A stretch of 64,000 bases of DNA from Azolla caroliniana (taxonomy: Eukaryota > Polypodiophyta), in NCBI GenBank assembly GCA_043228905.1, contig JBHGNT010000020.1, positions 1,674,001 through 1,738,000 on the forward strand, in the 5' to 3' direction. Below the pieces are notes generated by a model. It saw nothing but the letters and a program-made list of their open reading frames with translations, did no database searches and had not been told where the DNA came from. The position numbers and the translations under genes are program-made. How positions within the stretch are numbered: the first letter of the stretch is position 1; each line of letters opens with the position of its first letter. This document shows positions 10,414 to 21,600 of this stretch, piece by piece.

Positions 10414-11759
10414 GTGCCGATGTTGCTTGCCGAATTGGTAAGCGGCACACACGCCTTCAATCTCTTTCTCTTTGAATGTCGGGAGCCCGATGATGACTTC
10501 TTTCGATTGCATCACCTTAAGCTTTTGAAAGTTGATATGGTCAATCCGCTTGTGCCATAACTCTATGTCAGAGTCGGCTTTCATGCCTTTTGCGAACATG
10601 AACGATTTCATCTCATGCGAGTCGAGAATGAACATTTGGCCCTCTCTTCGTCCGCAAGTGATGAGTCGGCCCTCTTTTTTGATTAAATCGTACTCGCATC
10701 CATTGCTCAACAATTTGGTTGACGGAAACCAAATTCTTCGTAATGGTTGGTACATGCAAGACATTCTTAATAAAAGTTTGGTTACCTTCTTTGCCAAATG
10801 GGACATTGCCGATATGTCGAATTGGATGCGTAGTGTCATCTCCGGTTTCTTCAACTTTCGACATAGCCGAGTCGGTCCGACTCTCGAAGTTCTTGGAACC
10901 ATTATTGATGAGATGTCATATGGTTCAAGGCACCGTAGTCGACGAACCATACTTCTTCCAGGCTAGATGCACTATTCAAAGAAGAAACCGACATAGAATT
11001 TGCTCTCTGTCTCCTCACGATCATTATAGTCGGAGTTGGTGGCGTAATTGGTGAGTTGTCTGCTAGTGGAAGCCGACTCATGCATCTTCTTATGGCACTC
11101 TTCTTCGTGGTGGACAATTTTGCTGCAATATCCGCATTCAATCGAGTTTTCTCGGCTCGGACTGGAATGGAAGCTCCCCCTTCTTCCGAAGGTTCTTTTT
11201 GCCGAAATTGCGAGTTTTTTTGTAAGTCGGGCCTCGTCTGCCTCGTCCTTGGCCGAATCGGCCTCTTGCTAGCCGCGTCCTCTTCCTCCATTCGAATGCG
11301 TGTAGAGCATGTGGCCTTCAAAGGCATTGCTCCTTGTTCGAACATGGTTTTCTTCAACCAACAACATGGATTGAAGATCGAAGAAAGAGGGAGGATTCTC
11401 CCGTGCTAGTACGGCGATCCTCATTGCGCCAAACCGTGGTGCAAGGCCACCGAGCCATATTTGCACCATTTCGTCATCCTCCACGTTGACACTTATCGAG
11501 CCGAGTGCATCACAAAGCTCCTTGATCTTCAAGGTGTAGCTTGTGATGGACATATCCCTTCGTTGGATATTATTTAACTCTTGGCGGAGTTAAAGCTTTC
11601 TCGCGATTGTGTTGGCGGTGAAAATATTTCATAGATTCTCCCACGCTCCCTTCGGTGTCTCGGCGTCTCGAATGTAGTTGAGCATGTGGTTGTGAACACA
11701 TGTTGCCAAGCAAAACATTACTCGACTCATCGCTTACTCCCATGTTGAGTAGTCGGCGT
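10414..11759 (-). pseudogene. Copia A gag end, protease and GAG-pre-integrase
   Basis: Minus-strand pieces give Gag (SITSYTLKIKELCDALGSI, then VQIWLGGLAPRFGAMR, near 11430-11553), a degraded zinc-knuckle region near 11080-11140, a protease site reading FVDYGALNHM where FVDSGASNHM is expected, and the GAG-pre-integrase domain ending LWHKRIDHINFQKLKVMQSK near 10540 and FGKQHRHR near 10417. The protease active site is mutated and the frames do not join. Confidence 0.88.
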
Positions 11760-13357
11760 TGTCATGATGTTTTCGACAAATAGTGTGAAACCACCCTCAA
11801 AAGAGAATAAAATAGTGGTCCAAATAAACTAATTTTCTTAAGTCAATTATAGTAATAAATGAAAGGATAAAAAGTTAGAAGAGGTTTTCGAAAGTAGACA
11901 AAAATACAGAAAAAGATGGGAAAAGAAAAGCTAGCCGTGGATATGAGGAGCAAGGTCAAGTAAAAAGCTCATATTTTCCTCATCAAATGTCCAAATTAGA
12001 AAAGAAAAGATGCATAAGAAAGCTAACCTAAAGAGCTTTCCAAGAGTATCTTGCATGTGAAATTTGAGGCTAGAAAATAGAAATAGTGAGGAAAAGAAAA
12101 GTCAACTCATATAGACAAGCTTTTTTTAGGGGAAAAAGGCAAGCAATCCTAAACCTATAAATAAGAGCCTATTCTAGTGAAGAAGGGGGGGAGGGAGAAG
12201 GAACGCAGAAGCTCTACTCAATTAGAAGGATCAACAACATCGAGAGGTGTCATCAATGAAGAAACTCCTTCTATACTCCACTCTCTTCTTTCCTCCACCG
12301 CTCTTCCCCCATTCCTTTATAAACAATCCTTCATATTCGCATCCAACCCATTGTAACATGATTCTTATATTATAAAAGAATCTATTATATTGATATAAAC
12401 TAATGTTTTCATTCATCTACCTGTCTTATGTGTAAATCTTGATTGTGCTTATTTGTTATCGTCATTGATGCTTATTTGTTTGTGTGTCTTGTGACAAGGG
12501 AGCGTTTCGGGCTTGCCCATGCACCTCTCCTTTCACAAAGGCATTCAAACCTACGTGTCTTATATGTTATCGTCATTTGTGCTTATTTGTTTGTGTGTCT
12601 TGTGAAAAGGGAGCATTTCAGGCTTGCCCATGCACCTCTCCTTTCACAAAGGCATTCAAACTTACGTGTCTTGCGTGTTAGTGTAAATCTTACTTGTGTG
12701 CTTGTGCAACTTGTGGCAAGGGAGCGTTCGGGCTTGCCCATGCACCTCTCCTTTCATAAAGGCGTTCAAAATTGTGTCTCCCGTGTTAGTGTAAATCTTG
12801 CTTGTGTGTTCATGCGACTTGTGGCAAGGGAGTTTTTGGGCTTTGCCCATGCACCTCTCCTTTCACAAAGACGTTCGAAATTGTGTCTCCCATGTGTAAA
12901 CCTTGCTTGTGTGTTCGCCTGTCTTGTAACAAGGGAGTGTTCGGGTTTGCCCATGCACCTCTCCTTTCACAAAGGCATTTGAAACTCTGTCTCTTGTGTG
13001 TGTAAGTAAGCCTTTTCCTTGTGTGTTCGCGTGTCTTGTAACAAGGGAGCGTTCGGGCTTGCCCATGCACCTCTCTTTTCACAAAGGCATTCAAAACTCT
13101 GTCTCTCGTGTGTGTAAGTAAGTCTTTTCCTTGTGTGTCCATGTGTAAGCCTTCCTCACATGCATTCATTCGCCTTGTGACTAGGGGTTGATTCGGGCTT
13201 GCCCATGCACCTCTCCTTTTCATAAACACGTTCGAATACTCGTGACTTGTTTGTGTAAGGCTTCCTTGTGGTGTGTGTGTGAGCCCTATTTCCTTCTCGT
13301 CCATAACCCTGGTTGCTCCGCTTCACGATCTGCACATAGTGACGGATTTTCACGACA
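11760..13357 (+). mobile_element. TGTCGTGA element, copy 3
   Basis: Starts TGTCATGATGTTTTCGACAA and ends GGATTTTCACGACA, with flanks GCGT (11756-11759) and GTGT (13358-13361) that fit a 4-bp duplication with one mutation. It sits in the gag gene of Copia A. Its interior differs from copies 1 and 2: it has a TATA-like CCTATAAATAAGAG near 12150, carries a tandem array of about 110-bp units and lacks the tRNA-like sequence. Confidence 0.75.
12430..13250 (+). repeat. Minisatellite of about 110-bp units
   Basis: Seven imperfect copies, each with a core GCTTGCCCATGCACCTCTCC. The cores start near 12511, 12622, 12732, 12841, 12945, 13057 and 13197. Spacing is 104-112 bp, with the last step about 140. 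Open frames here on both strands are by-products of the repeat. Confidence 0.9.
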
Positions 13358-13500
13358 GTGTCCTTCGGGTCGGGCCAATTTTCTTGTGCTCCTTTGATGT
13401 AGCTCCAATAGCCTTGGCCGACAGGGTATTGGTGCATCTTGTACTCCCAAGATGCGAAGTCGTTTCGGTCTAACTTCTCGCTAGGGAGAGCGCTCCCCAT
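13358..13500 (-). pseudogene. Copia A gag N-terminus
   Basis: ATG at 13500 starts MGSALPSEKLDRNDFASWEY, matching the start of Copia C Gag at 52876 (SLPTEKLDRTNYASWSY). It runs to PDPKD and is then cut by copy 3. The continuation lies at 11759 and below. Confidence 0.88.
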
Positions 13501-13657
13501 TTAAGTATTCATTGTCGATGAAGCTTTCTTTCTTCTTTTCCTTCTCTCTCGAACACGAGCTATGTAGTCACACTACGATGGCGATGAACCGGTTCTTCTC
13601 GAACTTCGACATAGAACACAACACACACGGATGGTCTAGATCGAGCTACCAAACCAC

Positions 13658-13667
13658 TCTGATACCA
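13658..13667 (-). other. Copia A primer binding site
   Basis: TGGTATCAGA on the minus strand, adjoining the LTR at 13668, about 160 bp upstream of the gag ATG. Complementary to initiator tRNA-Met. Confidence 0.88.
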
Positions 13668-14084
13668 TGTAAAGAATCGGGTATGATTCTTGTGTAGCGG
13701 AAGAGATGTGTGTTATGTGTATGTGTGAGAGGAAAGAGAGAAGAGAAGAGAAACACAAGATAGATAAGATAGAACGAGAACACAATGAAGTACTCAAGAA
13801 GAAGATGTATATTCACAAGTAAAGTAAGAGATACAAAAATGTAGCATTACAAGGAGTCACAACCCTCTCTCTTCATTAACTAACTACAACAACCACTCTC
13901 TTGGGGAATGTGGAGACCCATTAGTCATGGGGAATATGAAACTCATTAGTTATGTGTCATAGAATATGATTCTATGACACATAGTTAATGTGTAGAGAGT
14001 GGTATGTCTCTTGACCTTTGAGTGCTCATAGATGCTCAAAGGGTGTGTTCACACACAATGTTAGGTTGAGCTTGATTCTCAACA
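13668..14084 (-). repeat. Copia A 5' LTR (right)
   Basis: Starts TGTAAAGAATCG and ends TTCTCAACA on the plus strand (417 bp). Beyond it begins LINE sequence, so this is the true edge of the element. It contains a near-perfect hairpin at 13951-13983. Confidence 0.88.
13951..13983. repeat. Perfect inverted repeat in LTR
   Basis: Two 15-bp arms, TATGTGTCATAGAAT and ATTCTATGACACATA, separated by ATG. The flanks extend the pairing to about 20 bp with mismatches. Confidence 0.9.
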
Positions 14085-14431
14085 AGTTATCATGCTTCTA
14101 TTGTATGGGGATGATGTAGTGCTTTTAACAAATACTTTAGGAGATGCGCAAAAGCTTATGAGGGCATTGGAAGAGTTTCGCATGCATATTAAATTAAGTG
14201 TCAACAACTCTAAAATAAAGAGTATGCTTGTGAAGAGCCAAATAATAATAAATCATGCATTATGTACAATGATGAGTCAATTAAAAGTGTGAAAAGCTTC
14301 AAATACATTGGCCTTTAAGTTCCTTCCAATCATAGATTGAATCAATGTGCTACCCATTGCTTAGATGTAGGAAAGAGCATCTATTATACATTTGAGAACA
14401 TATGGAATCATTGAGAAATTAAGTGTTAGGT
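14085..14431 (+). pseudogene. Old LINE fragment (RT palm region)
   Basis: Encodes YGDDVVLLTNTLGDAQKLM and KLSVNNSKIKSMLVKSQ, a diverged copy of the RT segment at 17366-17570 of LINE A. It has several stops. It begins exactly at the Copia A LTR edge and ends where LINE A begins, so it is a relic that served as a landing site. Confidence 0.85.
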
Positions 14432-15234
14432 TCTCAATCGATTCTAATCCAATGGACAAAATGCTTATGAGTCACTTGATTTCTCTTCAAGAAACCATAA
14501 ACAAGCAAGGTGACGAGATTAGTACGTTAATGAAAGAGAATACTAAGCTCCAAAGTGTTGTCATTGAGAATGAAAGGCTTAAACAAGTGGTTGCAAAACT
14601 TCAAGAAGAGATTCAAGAATGTAAAAGAGCTTCTTTTGAAACAAATGAGTGCCTTAACAAGATTGAGTTAAAGGAAGCATTAAAAGAAGAAAAATTGGAC
14701 ACGATGAGGCGGGATGTAAGTGAGATGAAAAATGTATGTACAACGAAGTCATGGGCTGATGTATGTGGTGGGGATGTGCTATCAAACTCATCTAATATGC
14801 ATGTGATGCATCAAGATAAGAATATAGAAAGCATAGATGTCCGAGAATTGAAAGAACGTGAACGACGATCAAAGAACATTGTCGTCTATGGGATTAAAGA
14901 AGAGAGTATGGAAACACCCGCATCCCTTGGAAAGGCCATTGGTGAATTTTTTAGCATGCATTATGGGATGTCAGATGTGAATGTATATGGGGCACATCGA
15001 GTTGGGAAACATGGTGTTACTCACTCCAGAGAAAGGCCTATTGTATGCACAATGACAGATGATACAAAGCGGCGAATCATACTCGAAAATAGTTGGGTAT
15101 ACCTCAAAGGTACACAATGCTTTGTGAGTGAAGATCGTACTATCTCACAACAAAAAGCTTGTCGTAAATCATATGAAGAAAGATTCAAAAACAAGGTTAA
15201 GGATGTGCCTAAAGATGGAACTGTAGGCAAATAG
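14432..15234 (+). pseudogene. LINE A ORF1 (5' truncated)
   Basis: Open from upstream fused sequence through to the TAG at 15232. The first half is a heptad-like coiled coil (LMKENTKLQSVVIENERLKQ) and the second half an RRM-like domain with RRSKNIVVYGIKEE, GAHRVGKHG, RPIVCTMTDDTKRRIIL and CFVSEDRTISQ. In LINEs of this kind ORF1 protein binds element RNA and acts as a nucleic-acid chaperone. The true N-terminus is absent. Confidence 0.82.
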
Positions 15235-15240
15235 GGACAC

Positions 15241-18200
15241 GTGATCTATGAGACTAACCCACGCCTTTTACGACTATGCTTTTGGAATTGCAATGGATAC
15301 CCATGGAATGCGGGATTTGGCATAGAGGAGTTCACCAATGACTCGGATATCACACTTCTTGTTGAAACATGGGAGCATGATACTCAAAGGATTCAAGGTT
15401 TAGGAAACTATAATGTACACTCTTTGATATGGAAGAAAAATCCAAGACAAAGAAGAGGACAAGGAGGGGTGGCATGTTTGATTAAGAAGGAAATAGAGAA
15501 ATATGTGTCAATCATAAAAAATGATGAAAATAAATGCTACATATGGCTCAAAATAGAAACACCTAATGATTTGCCCACTTTTGTAGTTGGATGTTACATT
15601 CATCATCAAGATTCTAACTTTTATGCTTGTTTGGATAAAGATCAACCGTTTGCCAATCTAGAAGATGATATTGCTTATTTCAAATCCAAAGGGGAAATTA
15701 TTGTCTTTGGTGACATGAATGATCGTACAAGAAGTTTCCAACTTGATTCACAAGAATCTTTCATGCCACATATGCAAATGTATAACCGCTCTTCTAGCGA
15801 TGAAAAAGATCCAGACCAATTTGGGAAGTTACTTCTACAAATGTGCAATAGTACCGGATTGCTTATTGCAAATGGTATTTCCTTATGGCCCAACACTAAT
15901 GGTTTTACATGTAGAAAACACAACGGAAATAGTGTGATTGACTATGTGCTACTTTCCGAAGGTATTTTGGATCGTATACATAAATTCTCACTTGGTGAAT
16001 GGACACCGGAATCAGATCATAGGCCTTTATGTATTGATCTCAAATGTATGCATAGGTTTGATTGTGAGAAGGCTATTGAAGATAATAAACAACCACACTT
16101 GAGCATGAACCTTAAGCGAGCACCCATGTATTCCAAGATGGTTGAGGATATGTTACAAATGACAAAGATACAACATGGTGCCACACTAGAATGCAAATGG
16201 GAAGCTTTCAAGAAAGTCATTCTCTCATGTACAAACAAATGTTTTTCGACCAACCGCACATCTTGGAAGTGCACCAAGAAACTTAGGAAAAAATGGTTTG
16301 ATAAAGAATGTCGTGAAGCTCGAAAGTGCCTTATGGTTTTGGATGTAGTTAAGGATAAAGAGAATTACCAAAAGCATTTGCATGAGTATAAAAGGCTTAT
16401 TCAAAGAAAGAGAAGAATATGGGAAGTTACTCAACAATTTATCCAAACGCAAGAGAAAGCACATGCATGTGCTAAATTTTGGGGAAATCTAAAGGGAAAA
16501 CGTGTTGAGAGTTATGGTGACTTAACTCTTCATGACTTGTCTATGCATTGTAAGAATTTATATGAGTTATCTCTTGCCGGAAAGATGATGTGTTATGGTT
16601 CTCTTTCACATATGCCTCCCTTCTTTACAATTGAAGATATATGCATAGGACTTAAGAAATTGGCCTCTCGTAAGGCAAGCGATCTTCAATGTATAAAGGC
16701 TGAAATGCTCAAATGGACGGGAAAGGAAGCACATATATGGATAAGCGATATGTTTAATGATGCATTGCAACATGGTATGTCGTACGATTGGACTACAAAT
16801 TGGATCAAACCTTTACATAAAGGTGGAGATATAAATAATGTAAACAACTATCGAACCATCATGGTTGGCTCATTAATGGCAAAACTATTTGGATGTATAA
16901 TGGAATCAAAGATAAGTGTATGGGCTGAAAAAAGTGGTAAGAGAGCTTATGGACAAGCTGGCTTTCGGAAACACCATAGCACCATTGATCACCTTATCAC
17001 CCTTCGAGTATTAATGGAGGAAAGTCGCCTTAGAGGTAAAGGTTTATATTGTTGCTTTGTAGATTTCAAGAAAGCTTTTGATATGGTACCTCGTGAGCAT
17101 CTTTGGAGGCGAATGGAAGAACTTGAGGTGCCAAGTGAATATATGCTTGCAATTTCCCAAATTTATGAGAAGGTTATAGGTTGTGTGCGCATGAGAGATA
17201 AACTTTCAGATTTTTTCAAAAGCACTATTGGTGTTAAGCAAGGATGCCCACTCTCACCAACACTATTTGGTCTATGCATTGATGAATTTGGAAGAAATGG
17301 TTACCAAGTTTGTAAAGGAAGAATGTGTTGAAGAAGTTGCCATTGGGAATGTTGTAATTATGCTTTTGCTATATGCAGATGATGTAGTGCTTTTTGCAAA
17401 TACTTTAGGAGATGCATAAAAGCTTATGAAGGCATTGGAAAAATTTTGCATGCATACTAAATTAAGTGTCAATAGCTCTAAAACAAAGATTATGCTTGTG
17501 AAGAGCCAAAAAAGAGATAAACCATGCATTATGTACAACAATGAGCCACTTGAATGTGTGGAAAGCTTCAAATATCTTGGCCTTGAAGTTCCTTCAAATC
17601 ATAGATGGAATGAATGTGCTACACGCCGCTTAGAGGCGGGCAAGCGAGCATACTATGCATTTGAGAACACATGCAATCTTGGAGATATTAAGTGTTGGGT
17701 CCTCAAGAAATATCTTTTCGACACTTTGGTGACACCGGTTCTTCTCTATGGGGTGGAAGTATGGGGCGGTAGTATCCCTAAATCTATGTGGAAAGAGTTT
17801 GAAAATGTCCAGAAGCATTTTCTTACCAAGTTTCTACAAGTTAAGAAACAAACGCCCTACACCCTCCTCCTCCTTGAGACGGGATCGCTTCCCATTGAGA
17901 TCATGGCCATGGAAAGGGTTGTTGAATACATGCTTAAGGTTCAAAAAAGCCCCTCGCATCGACTTCCTAGAATTGCGTGGGAAGCAAGCAAAAACATCCA
18001 AAAGACGCATAAAAGCAAAATTTTATGTTCCGGTTGGATGCAAGATATAGAAAAATGGTTTGGTAGATGGGATGTGAAACACTTGCTTCATGATGCATCA
18101 TTAGATTCCTCTATAAATGAGGCATTTTTGCAACGCCAATGTATCATGACATGGGACAAATGTGGAGGCTCATGCTTCACACATTATACTACACATGTTG

Positions 18201-18595
18201 CACCTAACTACAAAACCATATTCTTTGCGGAACGGGGAAATCGTACACATCCATACATGTTAGAGCCCATACTATTATCTGCCATTCGAACCATTGCTTC
18301 CATACGACTTAGCTCACATGCATTGTGATGTGAAACAGAGCGTTGGGGTACAAGTGATGAGAGTGGTCGGCTATGCACACTTTGCCCTAAACAAGTTCGC
18401 GAGTCTAAGTATCACACTTTGATACAATGCTCTGCCTTTGATCATATTCGACCATGCTTTCCACATCTCTTCGATCGAGCCCAATCTTTGCATGAATTCC
18501 TCTCACAACCACAATGTGCACTCTCGATTGCAACATTCATTGGTAAAGTTCTTGAACATCGAGAGTCACTACTCACTTTCACACATATCACGTGA
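15241..18595 (+). pseudogene. LINE A ORF2 (endonuclease, RT, zinc motif)
   Basis: In the same frame as ORF1, just after its TAG. It contains an AP-endonuclease domain (FWNCNGYPWN, LLVETWEHD, VFGDMND, ESDHRPLCIDL), then reverse transcriptase (FVDFKKAFDMVPREHLW, GVKQGCPLSPTLFGLCIDE, YADDVVLF) and a C-terminal CCHC motif (CTLCPKQ...HTLIQC near 18375-18430). An extra T near 17288 shifts the frame, CAA is TAA at 17417 and CGA is TGA at 18326. The GDMNA motif is GDMND here. Inactive. Confidence 0.92.
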
Positions 18596-18649
18596 AATGT
18601 AATATTTTTGGTCTTATAGGTCATATTTGACCTCCGAAGATGATAATAT

Positions 18650-18669
18650 AATCTATCTATCTATCTCTC
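18650..18669 (+). repeat. LINE A 3' tail (ATCT)n
   Basis: AATCTATCTATCTATCTCTC follows the conserved 3' UTR (GTAATATTTTTGGTC...). The same tail occurs in LINE B at 35938, so the family ends in a tetranucleotide repeat, not poly(A). Confidence 0.88.
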
Positions 18670-18670
18670 A

Positions 18671-21600
18671 TTAGAAAATTCTTTCAATGCCAAACTAATA
18701 ACCACCAATGCTAGTGCCCAATCATTTGGTAAAGCTTTGTAAAGTGAGTGGATTCGCCATTGTTTTGATTATCACCAATTTATTAACATTCGAATTGTTT
18801 ACGCATAATTAAATGATTAGCCAATATATACAATTTGAGTGCATTTAACTATTTGTTGAGAATGCAGAGTAAGAGCATGTTGAAGTGGTATGCACTTTGT
18901 ATGCTATGTACTAGCTCTATTTTAATGTCGACAATAACATGGAAAGCAAATTTGGATCACAATAATGTCAAACTATCAAAAAATAAAGGTTATCGAAATG
19001 ACTACACCGTCACTCATAAGTTGTAATGGAATAATAAAAAAATGTTTAACTTCCTTGACCAGAGAGTCCCACTCTCTCTACTTGATGAATAAATCCATAA
19101 AAAACTATTCTCACTTTTGTTTGAATTTGCAGCATTCAATATTGTGTTTCCTTTTTCTAAGGCTTAGCATGAGATCCTTATGATTTACACCACCCTTTAC
19201 AAGGGTACATGTTTAATATATTGTGACAATTCTCAATAAGTTTATTGTGATCCTCCGAACAAAGAGCAACTATCTATTCATAACATTAACTATGGGAATT
19301 ACTATAGAAGCATATGCTTTGAATACTTGAGGAAACATGGTTATATTCACTCTCAAACTTCTTGTATAGAAAAGAAACTTGATCCGGTCATGACTTGTTA
19401 TCACTCTTTAAAACTTGTGTGATAGGGAAGGCAAAGCTCAACAAAGGCATCATTAGCGTGAATAATTAATTGAGGATGTTAATATCTCCTACAAATATCC
19501 AATTAGATGTTACTACACCAATATCTCTAGTAGATGACCAAGACAACCTATCCAGTCTAGAACTCAAAGGGGAACAATGGGTGTGACCACATTATATGAC
19601 ATTGATATTTCCAAATAAATAACTACACTGATGTGCCCAACCTAGACTTCATTGGGGACCTCGATTGTGAATACACATTAAATGGAAGAATGAGCCTCTT
19701 TCCTTGATACTTCCACATTTCTTTTGTTATTATTTTAATTTCATTTTAACACTAAACCATTCATTGGAATCCACTTGACGAAGCGATCACGAAATTTCAA
19801 TGGGAATTTGATTTGGATTTTTTAGATTTTTATTCGAAAAGTAACTTGGCACAATTCATTACTACCAACCTCCATGAATCAAGTTAATAACTCTTACGAA
19901 ATGCTTTCCTATGTGAGTTGAGCTCCAACTAATGTATCATATTGTCCCTTGTATGTATCGTCTATATTAAATTGACGAGCACATTTCAACTCCATGAATG
20001 CAAAATGTTACTTATCCTGTTATAGCAATAAGAAAAAGGAAATCATTATAAATTTCATATGAAGCATTATTTTGGTTTAGTTGCTTATTTTCTTTCCGGG
20101 TCATAATGTGCACAATTAATTGTAATGTCCACTAGGAAATGCTTGAGCATTGAGAATCATGTATCAATGCCACACATACTACATGAACATGTTGCACTTA
20201 GGACCCATATGCATAAAATAATATCTATTTTTAATCCAAACCTCCATCGCCAAAAAACGACTTCCTCTCAAAGTCATTTGCAAAAATAAATCATATTATT
20301 ATAAAATTTGTCAATCCTAACATCGTTCATTCAGTAAATGATTTATCATTTATCCTACACTCTCAATATGGAGCCTATTCCAACACTCTTCAACCCACAT
20401 TCCCACTTCATCATTCTTCCAAAACTCTCATACCCACAAAATGCCACTTTGGTGTGACATAATAAAAAATTCTACTAATGTTCGCGAAATTCCAACCAAG
20501 GTTTCGAAAAGAGATGATAAAGAAAGTGAAAGGGTTGAACTTCAATCAAAGACCGGAGTGTTAGATGTTTGGCTTCACATCACAAATGTTGCATGTTTGA
20601 TCAATATATCCGCATTAAGCTATGCAAGAAGGGGTGTTTAGGTGTAGAGTGTATGCCAAGACATATAATGGTAAATGTGCAAAACTTCTCTTGATGGCAT
20701 ATTTTCACATGACTCTAAATCACATCAATTATCTATTGCAAAAGAATATATCGTCCCCTACATACATGTCTGTATCTCCAACAACTAGAGGAAACACACA
20801 ATTTTGTAAACTTGCTTCAATTTTATCTAGGATAAGTTCTTCCATTTCTTAGAAGATTGGAATTTGGATTACCATTATAGAGAACTACCCTTTTGATGGA
20901 GTGCAAACTTTAAGATACGAAAGCGATGGATTGATTTTTTTAGCTCATGGAACTGGGATTTGACATGGTTGTGAAACTCGTAATATAAAGGGAAATTCAA
21001 AAAAATCAAGGAATAATAGATAGTAAACTTTTTATATTGGTTAGGTGGCAAGCTATAAATTTGTATTTTATCCGATTTTATGTTAAGCATTCAATGTAGA
21101 AGATAGATGGATATGTCTCTTAATACGACACTACAATTTATTGATATATGACACCCTTCTAAGACCATTCCAGCAAAAAACAATCTATTGATATGCAATA
21201 CAACCTTCTAGAATAGTCATAACTCAGACGTTTGCATGCATGACCTTATGGGTTTATCAACTATAAGCCAATGCTGAACAAATCCAAGTTTAATGTAGCT
21301 ACACGTACATTTTGACTGAAGCCAACGATGCGGTTTATCTAGAATGGTTGGATATGAGATTACGTTGATGTGGTGGCACAAATGTTTGTGTTGAGAAACC
21401 ATGGGACAATGTGGAATAAATGTAAAAAAAGGCAAAAAAACCACAAAGCATGAGTAATAAAATGCATGGTTAGTCAACAATAATATATTTAGAGATCACA
21501 TGGTACATTATTTGTTTTCATTCGTTCCTTGTAAAAGTTTTTAGTATAAGTTACTTGAACACCAAAAATACTCCCTACTTGCTTTGAGAAACCATTTTGT

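Larger units (their letters stand above)
31..14084 (-). mobile_element. Copia A: decayed Ty1/copia element, multiply interrupted
   Basis: Read on the minus strand the parts run in copia order: LTR 13668-14084, tRNA-Met primer site, gag start, gag end/protease/GAG-pre-integrase, integrase, RT, RNase H, polypurine tract and a second LTR at 31-297. Three insertions split it: 1896-8198, 9267-10413 and 11760-13357. Removing them leaves about 4.3 kb of internal sequence, normal for copia. All coding pieces have stops or frameshifts. The two LTRs resemble each other only at their termini, so the left one may belong to a different copy. Confidence 0.85.
14432..18670 (+). mobile_element. LINE A: 5'-truncated non-LTR retrotransposon
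   Basis: About 4.2 kb closely similar to LINE B (31150-35963). It starts inside ORF1, missing the 5' UTR and roughly the first 25 codons, as expected from incomplete reverse transcription. It ends in the tail (ATCT)n at 18650-18669. Compared with LINE B it has a 21-bp deletion near 15768, a 1-bp insertion near 17288 and C-to-T stops at 17417 and 18326. Confidence 0.92.

Noticed and set aside
12443-13304. Frames of about 160-180 codons on both strands
   Set aside because: Produced by the 110-bp tandem repeats within copy 3, with repeated peptide blocks and no domain.
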